Assembly (NCBI GenBank): GCA_021234155.1
Contig: JAJEKV010000066.1
Coordinates: 5,266,887-5,330,886 of the forward strand
Direction of reading: 5' to 3'
From: Isoetes taiwanensis
Lineage: Eukaryota > Streptophyta > Lycopodiopsida > Isoetales > Isoetaceae
DNA length: 64,000 nucleotides
Within the stretch, counting starts at the first letter, position 1; every line of letters begins with the position of its first letter. This document shows, piece by piece, positions 10,723 to 20,939 of the stretch. The notes beneath the pieces are model-generated. The model was given only the letters and a program-made list of their open reading frames with translations, made no database searches and was not told where the DNA came from. The translations under genes were made by a program, and so were the position numbers.

Positions 10723-11670
10723 ATGGCACAGGTAGACACCGACGACTCAGTGAGTCAGATTTCAGATGAAAATGATAGTGAATATGGCCTTCATGACACC
10801 GAGGATGACACAATGTCAGAGGAGGAAACCGGGGAAGATACGGACGATGGGTGGAACCCGCCTGGCCAATCCATTTCACAAGTTACTCCCACCCAAGATC
10901 CCCAAGAACTTGTTCATGAATTGGCCGGTCTCTACCCGGACCCAGTACATTGGCTTCGTGGTGCACCTCAGGTTGGTGGCTACGCATTCAACGAGTGTGT
11001 GTATGCGTTGATGAGGTTGTGCCTACAGGAACACTATGTTCCCCATCCGTCCGAAATAAGTGCTGCTGATCCCCGCCTACCCCCGGTCCCGCAGAGAAGC
11101 GGGAGGGCACCCGTCGAGAGCCATGTTCTACATGCACGGCCGGGCCGCATATTGTCGATCTTGCGCTTGACGATGAGTCCGAATCCAAATGTTTGGTTGT
11201 ACCGGCGTGTAACCGGGCCCCACAAGTTAGTCCCTTACGTGGAGTTCTGGAGCCAGCTAGTTGCTAGGGGTCACCTGAATGGAAGCACCCATCGCTCCCC
11301 CACTGCCACTCTTCAAAAGATTTCAGAGGATTGGGAAGTCGGTCTACGACGGCATGGCGTCCCGCAAGAATACGTATTGGCGTGCATGGAAGCGTGCGCG
11401 TGCAGAGGTGGTCGCACCATGAAGGACAGTGACTTCAACTACTGTGAAGAGACCACCATGGACAGCCTAGAGCAAAGGGTGATTGAGCTACAAACTACTC
11501 ATCGTGTCCGTTTGGTCCACGGGCATCACCGCGTCTTGGCCGAACGGGTGAGGTTGTGGATGACTATGCCTGCCACCGATGGAGACAGCCACGAAGGAGG
11601 GGCACCCGGGGGGATAGGCAAATCAGACGGTCGCACCGTAGAGGATGCTTGTTTCGCTTGCGGACAGTGA
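10723..11670 (+). CDS. Unknown 315-residue protein inside the putative transposon
   Basis: This is a single uninterrupted frame, long for this gene-poor region. The N-terminal 50 residues are very acidic (many Asp, Glu and Ser). The middle (about 60-200) holds aromatic and proline residues, including DPVHWLRGAP and VWLYRRVTGPHKLVPYVEFW. A cysteine-containing segment, ACMEACACRGG, lies near residue 225, a helix follows, and the tail is glycine rich and ends in CFACGQ. There is no DDE catalytic signature, zinc knuckle or membrane segment that I can identify. Its position between inverted ends suggests a transposon accessory or DNA-binding protein, or a gag-like protein, but that is inference. 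Coding in the next frames after 11670 may continue it across a frameshift. Confidence 0.5.
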   Translation: MAQVDTDDSVSQISDENDSEYGLHDTEDDTMSEEETGEDTDDGWNPPGQSISQVTPTQDPQELVHELAGLYPDPVHWLRGAPQVGGYAFNECVYALMRLCLQEHYVPHPSEISAADPRLPPVPQRSGRAPVESHVLHARPGRILSILRLTMSPNPNVWLYRRVTGPHKLVPYVEFWSQLVARGHLNGSTHRSPTATLQKISEDWEVGLRRHGVPQEYVLACMEACACRGGRTMKDSDFNYCEETTMDSLEQRVIELQTTHRVRLVHGHHRVLAERVRLWMTMPATDGDSHEGGAPGGIGKSDGRTVEDACFACGQ

Positions 11671-12840
11671 AAGTAGATGGAAATGGTGCTGCTTCGAACG
11701 GTGCACGAATATACGTGCGCACAGAACACACTGGCCATGACCCTTTCACAAATGCAGAGGATTGGTCCATGCTCGCGCATCCCGAATCGCTTATACGCCG
11801 CGACAAGAGCTCGAAGCATTGAATGACACGCGTCGTGGGACATCGCAAAGAGCACGGGACCGCAAATACGCATGACGATGAGCCCGGGGCTGAGCGAAGT
11901 CATATACGCATTCACGATGTCGTCGCAGAGGATGTGTGGCAACTGGCATACCGCCAGAGAATACTCGGTAAAGAGCCCTAAAAAATTAAGATCCGATGGA
12001 GCAATGACGTTGTCCTAGAGTACATATTGTGATGCTTTCCATGTGTTTGTTCAATGATGTTGTCCAAACAGTTATTTCAATAAGATCACAGTCGAAAATA
12101 TTTTTTCATCCAATCTCACCACATTACACCATGTAGGCGGCCAGCTTTGGGTACCTGGACCGGAAAGCCTCGAGAGCGGATTGACGATTGGAAAGCTTCC
12201 GAAGGTGATTTTTCACCAGCCCCGAATCCAAGATACGCCCGTGCCTTGGACCGGCATGGATCCTAGTCATCCAAGATGACAGGATGTTGGAGGCTCGCCG
12301 AGATGGAGCCGGGCGGTGGTTGGGCCATGGATTCAACCTTCAGCATAAATTTGTGGAAGTTTCCACCGCACGGGCAGTTAAACCCGATTGCCGGGGTGTG
12401 GTTCCGCCCACAAGCAAGAATTGTTGGGGCCCTACGATCTCAACCGACGGACCACAGCGGACGAGGCACCAAATGCCATGGTATTCCCTCGCCACAAAAC
12501 AAATACTCATTAACAAGCACACACAACAAACCTCATGGTTCGCACAATGTCGGGCTTGGGGTACCATTCTAGAATGCTACCGATGCGTCCGAAGAAGGCG
12601 CCAGCTCAGAGGGCCAAACGGCGAGGGACGCCCTCCATGCCAACCGGGTGGAACTGATTCCCCGAATAAGACATGGTTCTCGACGGTCTCGAATAGATAT
12701 CCGAGGTACAGTGAACATTAACACAAGCCCGAAAGTACAAACCTATTGATGCATTGGGGTCTTCACCAAACACAAATAGAACAAAAACGCATTTGAATCC
12801 AAATCCAAATTAATATGCTTTATTACTTCAATGCTAGTTG
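11671..12840. other. Interior of the putative transposon with small open frames
   Basis: Short frames occur on both strands. One on the minus strand (12124-12336) ends with basic and aromatic residues, and one on the plus strand (12284-12721) is arginine rich. None shows a known domain. A transposase would be expected here if the element were autonomous; none is visible, so it is either non-autonomous or decayed. Confidence 0.3.
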
Positions 12841-12847
12841 TCATGTC

Positions 12848-12902
12848 AACCTAACCCTAACCCCAACCCTAACCCTAACCCTAACCCTACCCCTAACCCT
12901 AC
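12848..12902 (+). repeat. Short CCCTAA (TTAGGG-type) repeat tract
   Basis: About nine near-perfect six-base CCCTAA units run without the extra A of the usual plant CCCTAAA repeat. The tract lies directly before CTC-rich sequence. It is an interstitial telomere-like microsatellite; by itself it is no evidence of a chromosome end. Confidence 0.7.
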
Positions 12903-12919
12903 ATCCACTATATAAGTCC

Positions 12920-13130
12920 ATCCCTCAATCCGCCTCCTCCTCCTCAAGTCTCGCCTCCCTCCTCCTCCTCCTCCAATCTTCTTGCCCATCTCGTTATAAT
13001 GGTCCGCGCTTAAAGACCACGCGGGCGCCGTATAACCCTTCTAGCAAAGAATCCTCCTCCTCCTCCAAGGGACGCCTCCACCCCCCCTCCTCCTCCTCCT
13101 CCTCAGGGCCAGGCCAATCCCCCTGCTTCT
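12920..13130 (+). repeat. CTC/TCC trinucleotide-rich tract
   Basis: Runs of CTCCTCCTCC occur repeatedly, giving a serine-rich open frame (12815-13165) that I regard as a by-product of the microsatellite. Confidence 0.6.
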
Positions 13131-13359
13131 CCTGCTCCTTTCACCATCGTCGCAAGGATGAGTGAAAGGGAGCTTCTGATTGCCTTGACGTCTGGCGTTC
13201 CCTGCAGCGAACGACTGGTAGAATGGCTCAACGAGCCAAATAAAGATGAAACGATCTTTGAAGTCTGAGATAATGATGCAAGTGGTTGCATCAAATTGTC
13301 ACGCCCTCAACATGGACAAAAACGAAGGTATAATTTTGTTTTATGAATGGGAAATAAGT

Positions 13360-13500
13360 AATAGATTCAATATCTTTAGTAGTGGAATATGTATCAATAT
13401 CAATATGCTTTCTAATCAGTATGTATCAATATCAATATGTATCAATATCAATATGTAGTATCAATATGTATCAATATCAATATCATTCTACTCAATATCA
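13360..13500 (+). repeat. TATCAA microsatellite
   Basis: The units ATCAAT and ATGTATCAATATCAAT repeat at least six times with small changes. Simple repeat; no coding. Confidence 0.7.
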
Positions 13501-14108
13501 AATTACTAGAAATAAGCGCACAAATCATGACTTGGAACACGGATGACGAGCTTGGAACCCAGATCGAACTGAACTTGGAACCCGGACGAACTCGAGCTTG
13601 GAACTGACGAACTCGAGCTCAAATCTTGCTCAAATAAGGGTTCGCTTGGGGCAAGATTCCTTCACACCCCCCCCAATTCGAAATATTGGTGGCATTGGAA
13701 TTGATTGAAAAATTCGGTGGCCTCTCGAAAAATTCTGGGTTCTTGCCGAACCCGAGCTGACTCACCGGGATTTGTTGGTCGACGGTCGGCCGATTACACG
13801 GGGTTCTGCCCGGCCGCCAGCGACCGCCGCCACAGGCACCCGTGACGCCTCAGGCGCCGCCTGCCGGGGGCTCACCGCCAGATTTGACCGGGGGTTGGCC
13901 AGGCGGAGCCGAACCGGCCGCTCCCAGCACGCTTGACCTGCGATTCCGGCCGATCCGACCCAACTCCGCCCCTAACCACTGGTTGGGTTCAATGAATCCC
14001 TGCGGGTGGCGCCACCACCTCCGCCACCTAAACATTTTTGGGTTCGGCTGGGCGAATCCTGCTCCGGCCTAAGCGAATTTTCTCTCGGGTTCGCTCCAAG
14101 CGAACTCC

Positions 14109-14865
14109 TACTGCCCTCAACTCAATTTCGAGCCGATCAAGCACCGCACACACAAAGTGGCAAGCCATTAAGCCTAGCCTCGCTAAGATCCCTGATAGAC
14201 TTTACACACCGTAGGGATCACCATATGGGACAAGTCCTCCTTATTCCACCGGTCTAGCCCCACCACTCACAACCAGGCGGCACTTGTACACAGGCCGCAT
14301 TAATTGGGAATTAATGAGGCTATCTAGATGCATCTACAACTGAAGGTTTCAGGGCCTCTACCCCCCTTCCCAATACACCGGAGTGAGCATAGAATGGATC
14401 ATCATCATCATCAAAGAACTGAAAAACTGAATAATATCTATTTATCTATCTACCTATCTAAACATACATGGTTAGGTTCATTTGTTAAGCCTTGTGATCT
14501 TAGGATCTATAAGGCTGCTAAGACTCATCTACCATGCTATCCCAACTCATTGCTGGGCTAAAAGTCGGCATTGCACAAGGGAATCACAGTTTACTTGATC
14601 CGTGGCTTGCTCCTGCTCCTTGAATCACGTCCATGACTTCACTTGTGTTGAAGGCAGCTACTCCTGGGAGATCTATTGTGCAAAAACGGCTTGGTGGCAC
14701 CTGGCAATGCGAACTAGCAGCTTTGCTTGGCCAGAATGTCCCAAGGAAGCCAAAATGCGAAAATGGAAAAGGTTTAGGGTTTCCCCTTTTGTTCCTTTTA
14801 CATGACCTTTTAGGTTTAGGTTAGAAGGGACCAATGGGGCTTTGCCATTTGGCAAAGGGGTTTAA
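14109..14865. mobile_element. LTR-like sequence, second part
   Basis: After the inserted element, similarity to the LTR at 62540-64000 resumes. Shared landmarks are CACTTGTACACAGGCC against CTTGTGCACAGGCC, TTAAT.GGGAATTAA, CTCTACCCCCCTT and ATCATCATCATC. The outer end of the element was not located; it probably lies before 14870, where homology to the right arm of the inverted duplication begins. A (CATC)n/(TCTA)n microsatellite is present at 14400-14460. Confidence 0.4.
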
Positions 14866-16003
14866 TTGCATATGCTTAATTCTGATTGTGGTAACACTGA
14901 TGTGGTGTATTCTAAGAGAAGTTAGGGTATATGATCATGGCAGGAACATGATGTGCATCTCCACTAGTGAATAAAGTTAATATAGTTGTTTTATTTTGAA
15001 ATTCAAATTTATAGTTGTTGCAGTTACAGATGCACCTGCTTAACATGGACCGCTAGGTATGTCCCTCCCTCATCTCCATTTAATTTTTCCAGGTTCGATT
15101 CCAGGCGGATGACCTATCGCAATGCAAATTTGCATATTGCATTACAAATTGGCTGGGTCATATTCATACACAAATCCATATTTTACCAACCATGAAGTAT
15201 TCCAGAAATCGTATATTTATAATGACGATGTATTATATGCAAAATCCATATTCTTGGCAACCATGCAGTATATTGTTAACAATGTATTCACTTTTCAGCA
15301 TGTAGTTGTATATTATCGTGTCCAAAATTGATATCTACACAAAGCTATATTTGTTATTTTCTTTTTGTTTCATATGTATATTTAGACGCTTGGTATTTTC
15401 TAATTAAGGAACCTCAAAATGATGGCCCAGAATGCATGATTCCACCATATGCTAAATAATTCTCCTGACCAATGGTCAAGATAGCTGTAAAACAGAATCC
15501 ATGGAAGACCATAAATCCTATAGCAAAACACAAATCCACATAATTTTGAGGCAAATAAATAAATAAAAAGCTTAAATGATTATACGGTTGAAACCATTAC
15601 GAACTTGGGGCCCCTTTAAAAATTTTGCACATTAGGACAAATTTCAGATCGATTTCCTGTTCTAGTAGTTCATATAACTATTGAAGTCTAATCTTGTGCC
15701 ATGGGCACTTTTCCTTCAAATACTTGCAACTTTCAAGAATCACAATAATTTCTTTTAAAAGAATTGCAAAGTAAGTGTGTACGTCCTCTTTGAGAACTAG
15801 GTATTTCCTTGAGAACTAGATATTTATCATTTTCAAACTGTGTGCATGGCATAACCCTTGGTATTAATTATAAACAAGAGCTAAGAAAACACGAACTAGA
15901 TCTATTGCAACTGCTATGAGCGGGTTAGGATTTGAATAACCTTTATTTTAACAATAGCTACAAGAAAACATAAAGTAAATCTACTTCAAACGGCATAAGC
16001 ATG

Positions 16004-17389
16004 TTAGGATTTGAAGGCTTCTATAACACTTGTACAGCCAGAAATCTTAATTATGTTAATGGTTGGGAAGCCAGCAGATGTGAGAAGGGAGTTCCACTCT
16101 TCTTCTGTTCTTTCTTTTCTTGAAGTGTGAGCTATCATCAGAAGATCAAGCGCCATGTTTAAACCAGCATTTTTGTGAGGGGTTTGCAGCACCATTTCCA
16201 CATGACAGTTTTTCAGAAGCTCACCACACCTTTGGTCATCCCAATCATGCAAAATCCACTGCATTTCATCGTTAGTTTTAAAACTGGATTAAGGCTAATC
16301 TATCCCATTACCAGCAGAATTACCTTCATTATAATGGCATCAGCACCTGGTACACTCTTGAACATATCTCCACCTACATGCTCCACGCCTGGTTCAGATT
16401 TTTCATTAATAAGATCCATATTAGAAAAATTAAGACTGACCTAGCACATTCAAAGTAACATAGACCAAGAAAAAAAAACCCCTAGGACTGATCTTTGACA
16501 AAATAAAACCTCATCTTTAGCAATGGAGCTAATGTCTCAATATAGACTAGGCATGGAGAGCATGATTCCTAACCTCAAACAAACGGAAGTAGCATTATGA
16601 AGATAAAATGAACTGGTTTATGAGATGCTCATAAAACAACACCAACAATATGGAAATTACTTAACACTAGAAGTGGTCTAACCTGGATGCTGAGGCGCCA
16701 ATGCGAGCACATGAGGCAGATCATAATTAATGCCTCTAATGTGTGGATAAACCTCTACTATTTTGGAGATAAACTGGCCAAATCCTCCTCCAACATCAGC
16801 CAACACTTTGACATCTTTAAAACCATGGTAGTGCTCTAAAACATCCTGGACTGTAACCTTGCTGTCAGCAACCATGGCCTCATTAAACAGCTTGCTGAAA
16901 GAAGGATTTTGGTTTGCATAATCAAACACTGGCAGGCCATTGGCTAGCAAGGTGATGCCATGGTGCAAAGGCCACTTTATCCAATGCAAAGAGGGCAAAC
17001 GGTGCAAAGGAAGAAGGATTATTTTCCATAACAAGCCACCCAGATGACCTTGTAGGACCATATCTTATCTCCTTTTGATGCTCTGTTTGGCTGAAAATTC
17101 TGTGGCAAACCAGAAACCTTATGATTCTAAATAAGTAATCCATGTTGGGGTTCTTGCTTGGAAGTCTTTCTGCAATTTCTTCCAAAGTTAAGCCCTGTGA
17201 ACCAGCCTTGGACAAAATATCAGGAATTTGCAAGTGCAAGGCAGCCTTGAGGGCCATGGAAACAGAAAATGCAAAAGTGGCGTTCCATATTTCGATCTGA
17301 CCCTGCGCTTTCTCGTTTTCTTCAAAAGATGACATATTTTCGCTGCCCTCAGACATTTCATAGAGCAGCACCGCCCGTGCATCATCCAA
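16004..17389 (-). pseudogene. O-methyltransferase pseudogene (left copy)
   Basis: Minus-strand copy of the OMT at 32784-34165, with the same three-exon layout: exon 1 from about 17389 or 17335 to 16683, exon 2 16388-16324, exon 3 16258-16004, with GT/AG borders kept. Exon 1 carries a 35-base deletion after FAPWHHLA (near 16950) that shifts the frame. Exon 3 carries a 33-base in-frame deletion that removes the residues between CHV and EMVLQ, in the Rossmann-fold part just before a catalytic glutamate. Both deletions are bounded by short direct repeats in the intact copy. The SAM-binding LADVGGGFGQF and LHDWDD motifs remain. A truncated product is possible but an active enzyme is not expected. 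The tRNA gene lies about 105 bases upstream in divergent orientation. Confidence 0.9.
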
Positions 17390-17457
17390 ACATGGTGCCT
17401 AATTCCACGCCTACCTCTGCAAAACGTGTCATTAATTTATTTTTGTCTCATCATTAA

Positions 17458-17472
17458 GACTATATATAATAA
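17458..17472 (-). promoter_or_regulatory. TATA-like element of the left OMT copy
   Basis: TATATATAG on the minus strand lies about 100 bases before the first in-frame ATG of the OMT copy, in the short interval between it and the tRNA gene. The right copy has the same element in the same place. Confidence 0.45.
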
Positions 17473-17494
17473 CAAATATATTTTTCACATCCAA

Positions 17495-17567
17495 GGTCCC
17501 ATGGTGTAGTGGTTATCACGTTTGCTTTACACGCAAAAGGTCGCGAGTTCGAAACTCGCTGGGGCCA
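17495..17567 (+). tRNA. tRNA-Val (anticodon TAC)
   Basis: The 73 bases fold as a full cloverleaf. The 7-bp acceptor (GGTCCCA with TGGGGCC) contains a single T-G pair. The D arm is GTGTAGTGGTTATCAC. The anticodon stem TTTGC/GCAAA carries the loop TTTACAC, giving anticodon TAC, read as UAC for valine. The variable loop is AGGTC, the T arm is GCGAG-TTCGAAA-CTCGC, and the discriminator base is A. The internal promoters are present: box A TGGTGTAGTGG and box B GAGTTCGAAAC. There is no intron. CCA is not encoded, as expected for a nuclear gene. A short T-run suitable for Pol III termination is not obvious immediately downstream. Confidence 0.93.
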
Positions 17568-18085
17568 TACAATTATCGCATGATGGCATACCCGTTATGA
17601 TATCATGTCACCAAATCTCTTTAATTTTCATATGGGCCAAGTTTGCAGTATAAAAAGAATTCTCAAATTTGTAACGTTTTCAGCTGAAAACACTTCTCTT
17701 TGCCATGGGTTTGAAAACTCGTTGGGGCCACAAACAGGTAGTTTGCAATATGAAACATGAAAGTGTTTCTCAGATCTATTAAGTTTCCAATATAAATCTT
17801 TGCATGCAAACCGTCGCGTGTTCAAAGCTTGTTCGGGCTACAAGAATGTAATTTTCAATACGAAAACATGAAATACTTCTTATAAATCTACTAAATTTTC
17901 AATACTTCTTATAAATCTACTAAATTTTCAATATGAAACACGAAAATCTTTGCATGCATGCTCTTATGGCTCAATTTGAGAAGCAATATGAAAACATGAA
18001 AATATTTCTCGAATATATTAAGTTTTCAATACGAAAACATGAAAGTCTCTGTACGCATGCTCTTATGGCTCAAAAAAAGGGTTAT
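17568..18085 (+). repeat. Degenerate array derived from the tRNA-Val 3' half
   Basis: Downstream of the tRNA, four or five eroded units repeat the pattern TTTGC-ATGCAAA / GTTYRAAA / GGGGCCA, followed by a spacer of the type CAATATGAAAACATGAAA. Units end near 17730 (TTGGGGCCA), 17840 (TTCGGGCTA), 17973 and 18072 (both TATGGCTCA), giving spacings of about 98-163 bases. Decay increases with distance from the intact tRNA. The right arm keeps the same array in inverted order (31300-31760). This looks like an old tandem amplification of the tRNA with its 3' flank. Confidence 0.6.
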
Positions 18086-18500
18086 ATTTAATCATGCTAA
18101 TTAAATCTATTAAGTTCGCAATAGGAAAACACAAAAATCTATGCACACATTTAACAATTCACGATCTTTTAACAATTTACTAAATGTCCTATGCATTTAT
18201 TGTTTTCCAATTGAGTAGATTATTAACGGGACACATTTAAAGGTCTTTAGTCAATAATAGATGAAGTTTTAAGGGTCCGTTGAACATTGAAGGACTAAAG
18301 CTTCTTCACTTTTTGGTCATTGTGGGGCATAACTAAGATAATCACAAAATTATTATATTTACTAGACTAGAAAAGCCTCAGCACTGCTAGACTATAAGGC
18401 AATTTTGGTCATTGTTATATTCTAATGGTTCCATAGCAGGCAATATAGCAAAACGAAAGGCGATTATTTCACAAATGCAATTACTTTGCCTCTCCTTCCC

Positions 18501-19613
18501 AAAACACAAAGTTGGAAGGCCATAAATGCAAAACAATAGTCACGCAGGCGTAGTCGATGACTTCGCCACCAAATCACATTTGTTCCTGCACCGGTGGAGC
18601 CATTCTTCCAGATGGGGGTCGAGGTGGGGTCCAAAGGGTATCTTTGGCTTACTTTGGAACGACTTGGAGCGAGTCCGTAAGGCATTTTTTATGCGCACTT
18701 TGAGTCAAGCCCTCGCCCATATCGGATCTTGTTGCGAGAGAGACAGATTCATGCCCCCGCAACATGCGGCCCCTCGATAGACATTGTTTATTTCTAGAAG
18801 GTGGCCAAAGATGGTTTTGTGACTCGGCTCCCCGCGACTTGGCTTACGCCAGTGGCGAGCCATAGCGATTCGACTGGGCTTGTTGGAAGGACAAGAGAGC
18901 CCACGTGGGTCGGCACACCGAACATAGAGGCACATAGGTGCGCCCGTGTGCACACGGGCACGCCGGCGGGATAGGGGGGGGTACTTGGACTCTTGTTTCC
19001 TAGGGAAGCTCTAGGACCACAATGCTCGAACGGTAAAGATGGCACACTACAAACAAAGACATAAACCCCACCACGGTTGAGGCCCGCGGCTCTACTGCGT
19101 TCTCGGTTTGCCCATGAAGAAGCGCGGGATCATCAGCGTCCATTGACGCAGGGGCCCACCATCTTCGGCATTAAGGCGTGTGGATTGGATTGAGAGGCAG
19201 CGCCGGGGCGGGCTTTGCCCCACATGCCGGGGGTTGTTGAGGATGAAAGCCATGCCTTCCCATGTCCGACCTATAGTCGATTCGGGCTCGCTTCGCCCCC
19301 CGTGATGCGGCACAGTGCCGCCAGCTACCGCGAAGCTACTCGATCTGCCGTCGGGCTCGATCCCTTGGCTCCTACCTCCGGAGGTTTTGGATCTAGCGGA
19401 CTCACCTCCGCCCCGTAGCGCTTACGAGGTGCTTGGGAATTCATGTGTATATGTATATTTATGCAATTTGCCGGCAGTTTGTTGTCACGATGGTTTTCCC
19501 CTTGTAAGGGGTTTTAATCCGGGTAGCAACGGGCTTGCTGCACCCGTGTAATTTGGGTCTCATAGGCCGATTGGCCTCCGCGGACGATAAAAGAACCTTC
19601 CTTCCTTCCTTCC
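18501..19613 (+). mobile_element. 5'-truncated LINE with (CCTT)n tail, left arm only
   Basis: The other arm shows the uninterrupted site (CCTTCCC joined to ATGTTTT, 30815/30816), which defines this insertion precisely. The element carries decayed coding sequence, including WNDLERVRKAFF and VEDESHAF. The latter resembles the ED..H..C motif at the C-terminus of some LINE proteins. It ends with the family signature GATTGGCCTCCGCGGACG, then ATAAAAGAA and CCTT repeats. Relatives occur at 35231-36441 (minus) and about 45870-46585 (plus). The CCTTCC target matches the tail, as expected for target-primed reverse transcription. Confidence 0.75.
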
Positions 19614-20112
19614 ATGTTTTGCCTCTTCTTCCCATGTTTGCCTTAGTTAGAATTCCTTCCTTCCTTTGCTTTCTCCTCTCCTTGCCATGTGCATGTCCAG
19701 CTATGAGTTATATGGAACAATGCTTTCTTAGATGCTTGCACTGAAACGGGACAAAACGGCTCAATGCTTGCATTCATCTTTGAAGATGCGAATGAAACCA
19801 AATAAAATATATGCTTGTGCTATGGCAATTTGCATGGCCAGGATGCAACAAAACGATTCTCCTTTCGCATACAAAGTGATGAGGTCCGTCGTCATACAAA
19901 TTATGGTACGTCTAACGGCCGTAATAAAAGTTGACATGAAATTGTCCTTTTTCATTAGTATAAAATTAAAAGTTGACATGTCATCATCGGCGTTGAATAG
20001 AATAGAATAGATTATTTTATGTTCATGAAGACCAACAAGTGAAGGGACCCATACAATGGGTAGTACAACCATTTCTACTAGGATTAAAACCGTCTGCCTT
20101 AAAAGGCTTTCA

Positions 20113-20520
20113 AGATAAGATAAGATAAGATAAGAATTTTTACGTCCACGGGAACCCAACGGGTTATGGGACGGCACATGCAAGGGCAACAGCCCATCTA
20201 AAACCCGGGGACTAGGCCCCATCACCAAATACAATAACCAAATATTAAAAGGCTACCAAGAATAAGAGAAGATAATGCTAATGGTAGTGGTAAATTTATG
20301 CTTCTAAAATTATCTAGACATAGTCAGTCCAAGGATTGGAAGGCCATTGATCTAGAATAATTGCTGCGCCTCCCCTGTACACTGCCCATTTCTTTTGCAG
20401 GCGAGCTGCCCTCACCTTGCAGAGCTCCTCCTTACGGTTACACAATTGAAGAGGGGAGAGGTCCTCCTGTAGTGAGAAACTAGTCCCTCTGAGATGGTTT
20501 CCATGCTGAAGAACATGTAA
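20113..20520 (-). mobile_element. LINE 3' fragment with (TTATC)n tail, left arm only
   Basis: Read on the minus strand, it ends in CCCGTGGACGTAAAAATTC followed by TTATC repeats (20113-20140 on the plus strand). A short open frame ending near 20314 may be the LINE C-terminus. The corresponding stretch of the right arm lacks it. A related piece with the same signature lies at 30050-30115, at a different site, so the two are independent insertions. Confidence 0.6.
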
Positions 20521-20939
20521 GCGGCAGTAATTATGATAATAGATACTCAATAATAAATAAAGAAGATCCTGGTAGCTGCTAATGGCTCGGCAATTGAAGA
20601 CACACATCTCAATGACGTAATATGACAACTCATGCATAAGATAGTGCTCTGAGAAGTCATAAAATCGTGTAATGTAATGCTAATGTCAATTGATGATCAT
20701 CACAAAAGAAGGACATCTCAGAAATGTGTCGTTTTCATCTTTTATAACCTATAGCTGGCAACATTCATATATTCTCGTCTCCCGTGGCAATTGTAGCCAC
20801 TCTCACCTACATGTTTCAATCCATAGCTTGTGGCATCTTGTACAAATTGTATGTAATAGCTACAAGTATTTATCTGAACAAAGAAGCAAGCAAATAAGCT
20901 TGTGGTCCTTTTGCCAAAGTTGGAGTTTATTTGTGCATG

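Larger units (their letters stand above)
9896..14108. mobile_element. Putative DNA transposon nested in an LTR, inverted TTCGC/GCGAA ends
   Basis: The left end (9896-9963) and the reverse complement of the right end (14040-14108) share GGGTTCGC/GGAGTTCGC, AGCGAACCC and AGCAGGATTCGCC in order. Subterminal copies of TTCGC..GCGAA occur inside both ends (10163, 10277, 13640, 14087). This is the usual look of terminal inverted repeats with subterminal transposase-binding motifs. LTR-family sequence lies on both sides, which indicates nesting. Inside are a 315-codon ORF, a degenerate short-repeat tract and three microsatellites. I could not fix a target-site duplication. Because the motif is itself palindromic, part of the end similarity may be internal repetition. 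Confidence 0.4.
14870..20935 (+). repeat. Left arm of a large inverted segmental duplication
   Basis: This block reappears in reverse complement at 29928-36545. It contains, from left to right, spacer, OMT pseudogene (minus), tRNA-Val (plus), a degenerate tRNA-like array and intergenic DNA. Similarity is easily visible by eye through exons, introns and spacers. The two arms differ by insertions specific to one arm: a LINE at 18501-19613 and a LINE fragment at about 20113-20520 only in this arm; a LINE at 35231-36441 and a block of about 755 bp at 31783-32538 only in the other. The unduplicated loop between the arms is about 9 kb. Confidence 0.9.

Noticed and set aside
12815-13165. Serine-rich 116-codon ORF as a possible cell-wall or mucin-like protein
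   Set aside because: It spans the CCCTAA and CTC microsatellites, and its composition is fully explained by the simple repeats.
13842-14072. Proline/glycine-rich GC-rich ORFs on both strands
   Set aside because: They lie in the repeated ends of the putative transposon and overlap on opposite strands; no independent support.
19732-20010. ORFs shared between the two inverted arms (19732-20010 and 30519-30763) as a conserved gene
   Set aside because: Conservation follows from the segmental duplication; indels break the frames and no motif is visible.
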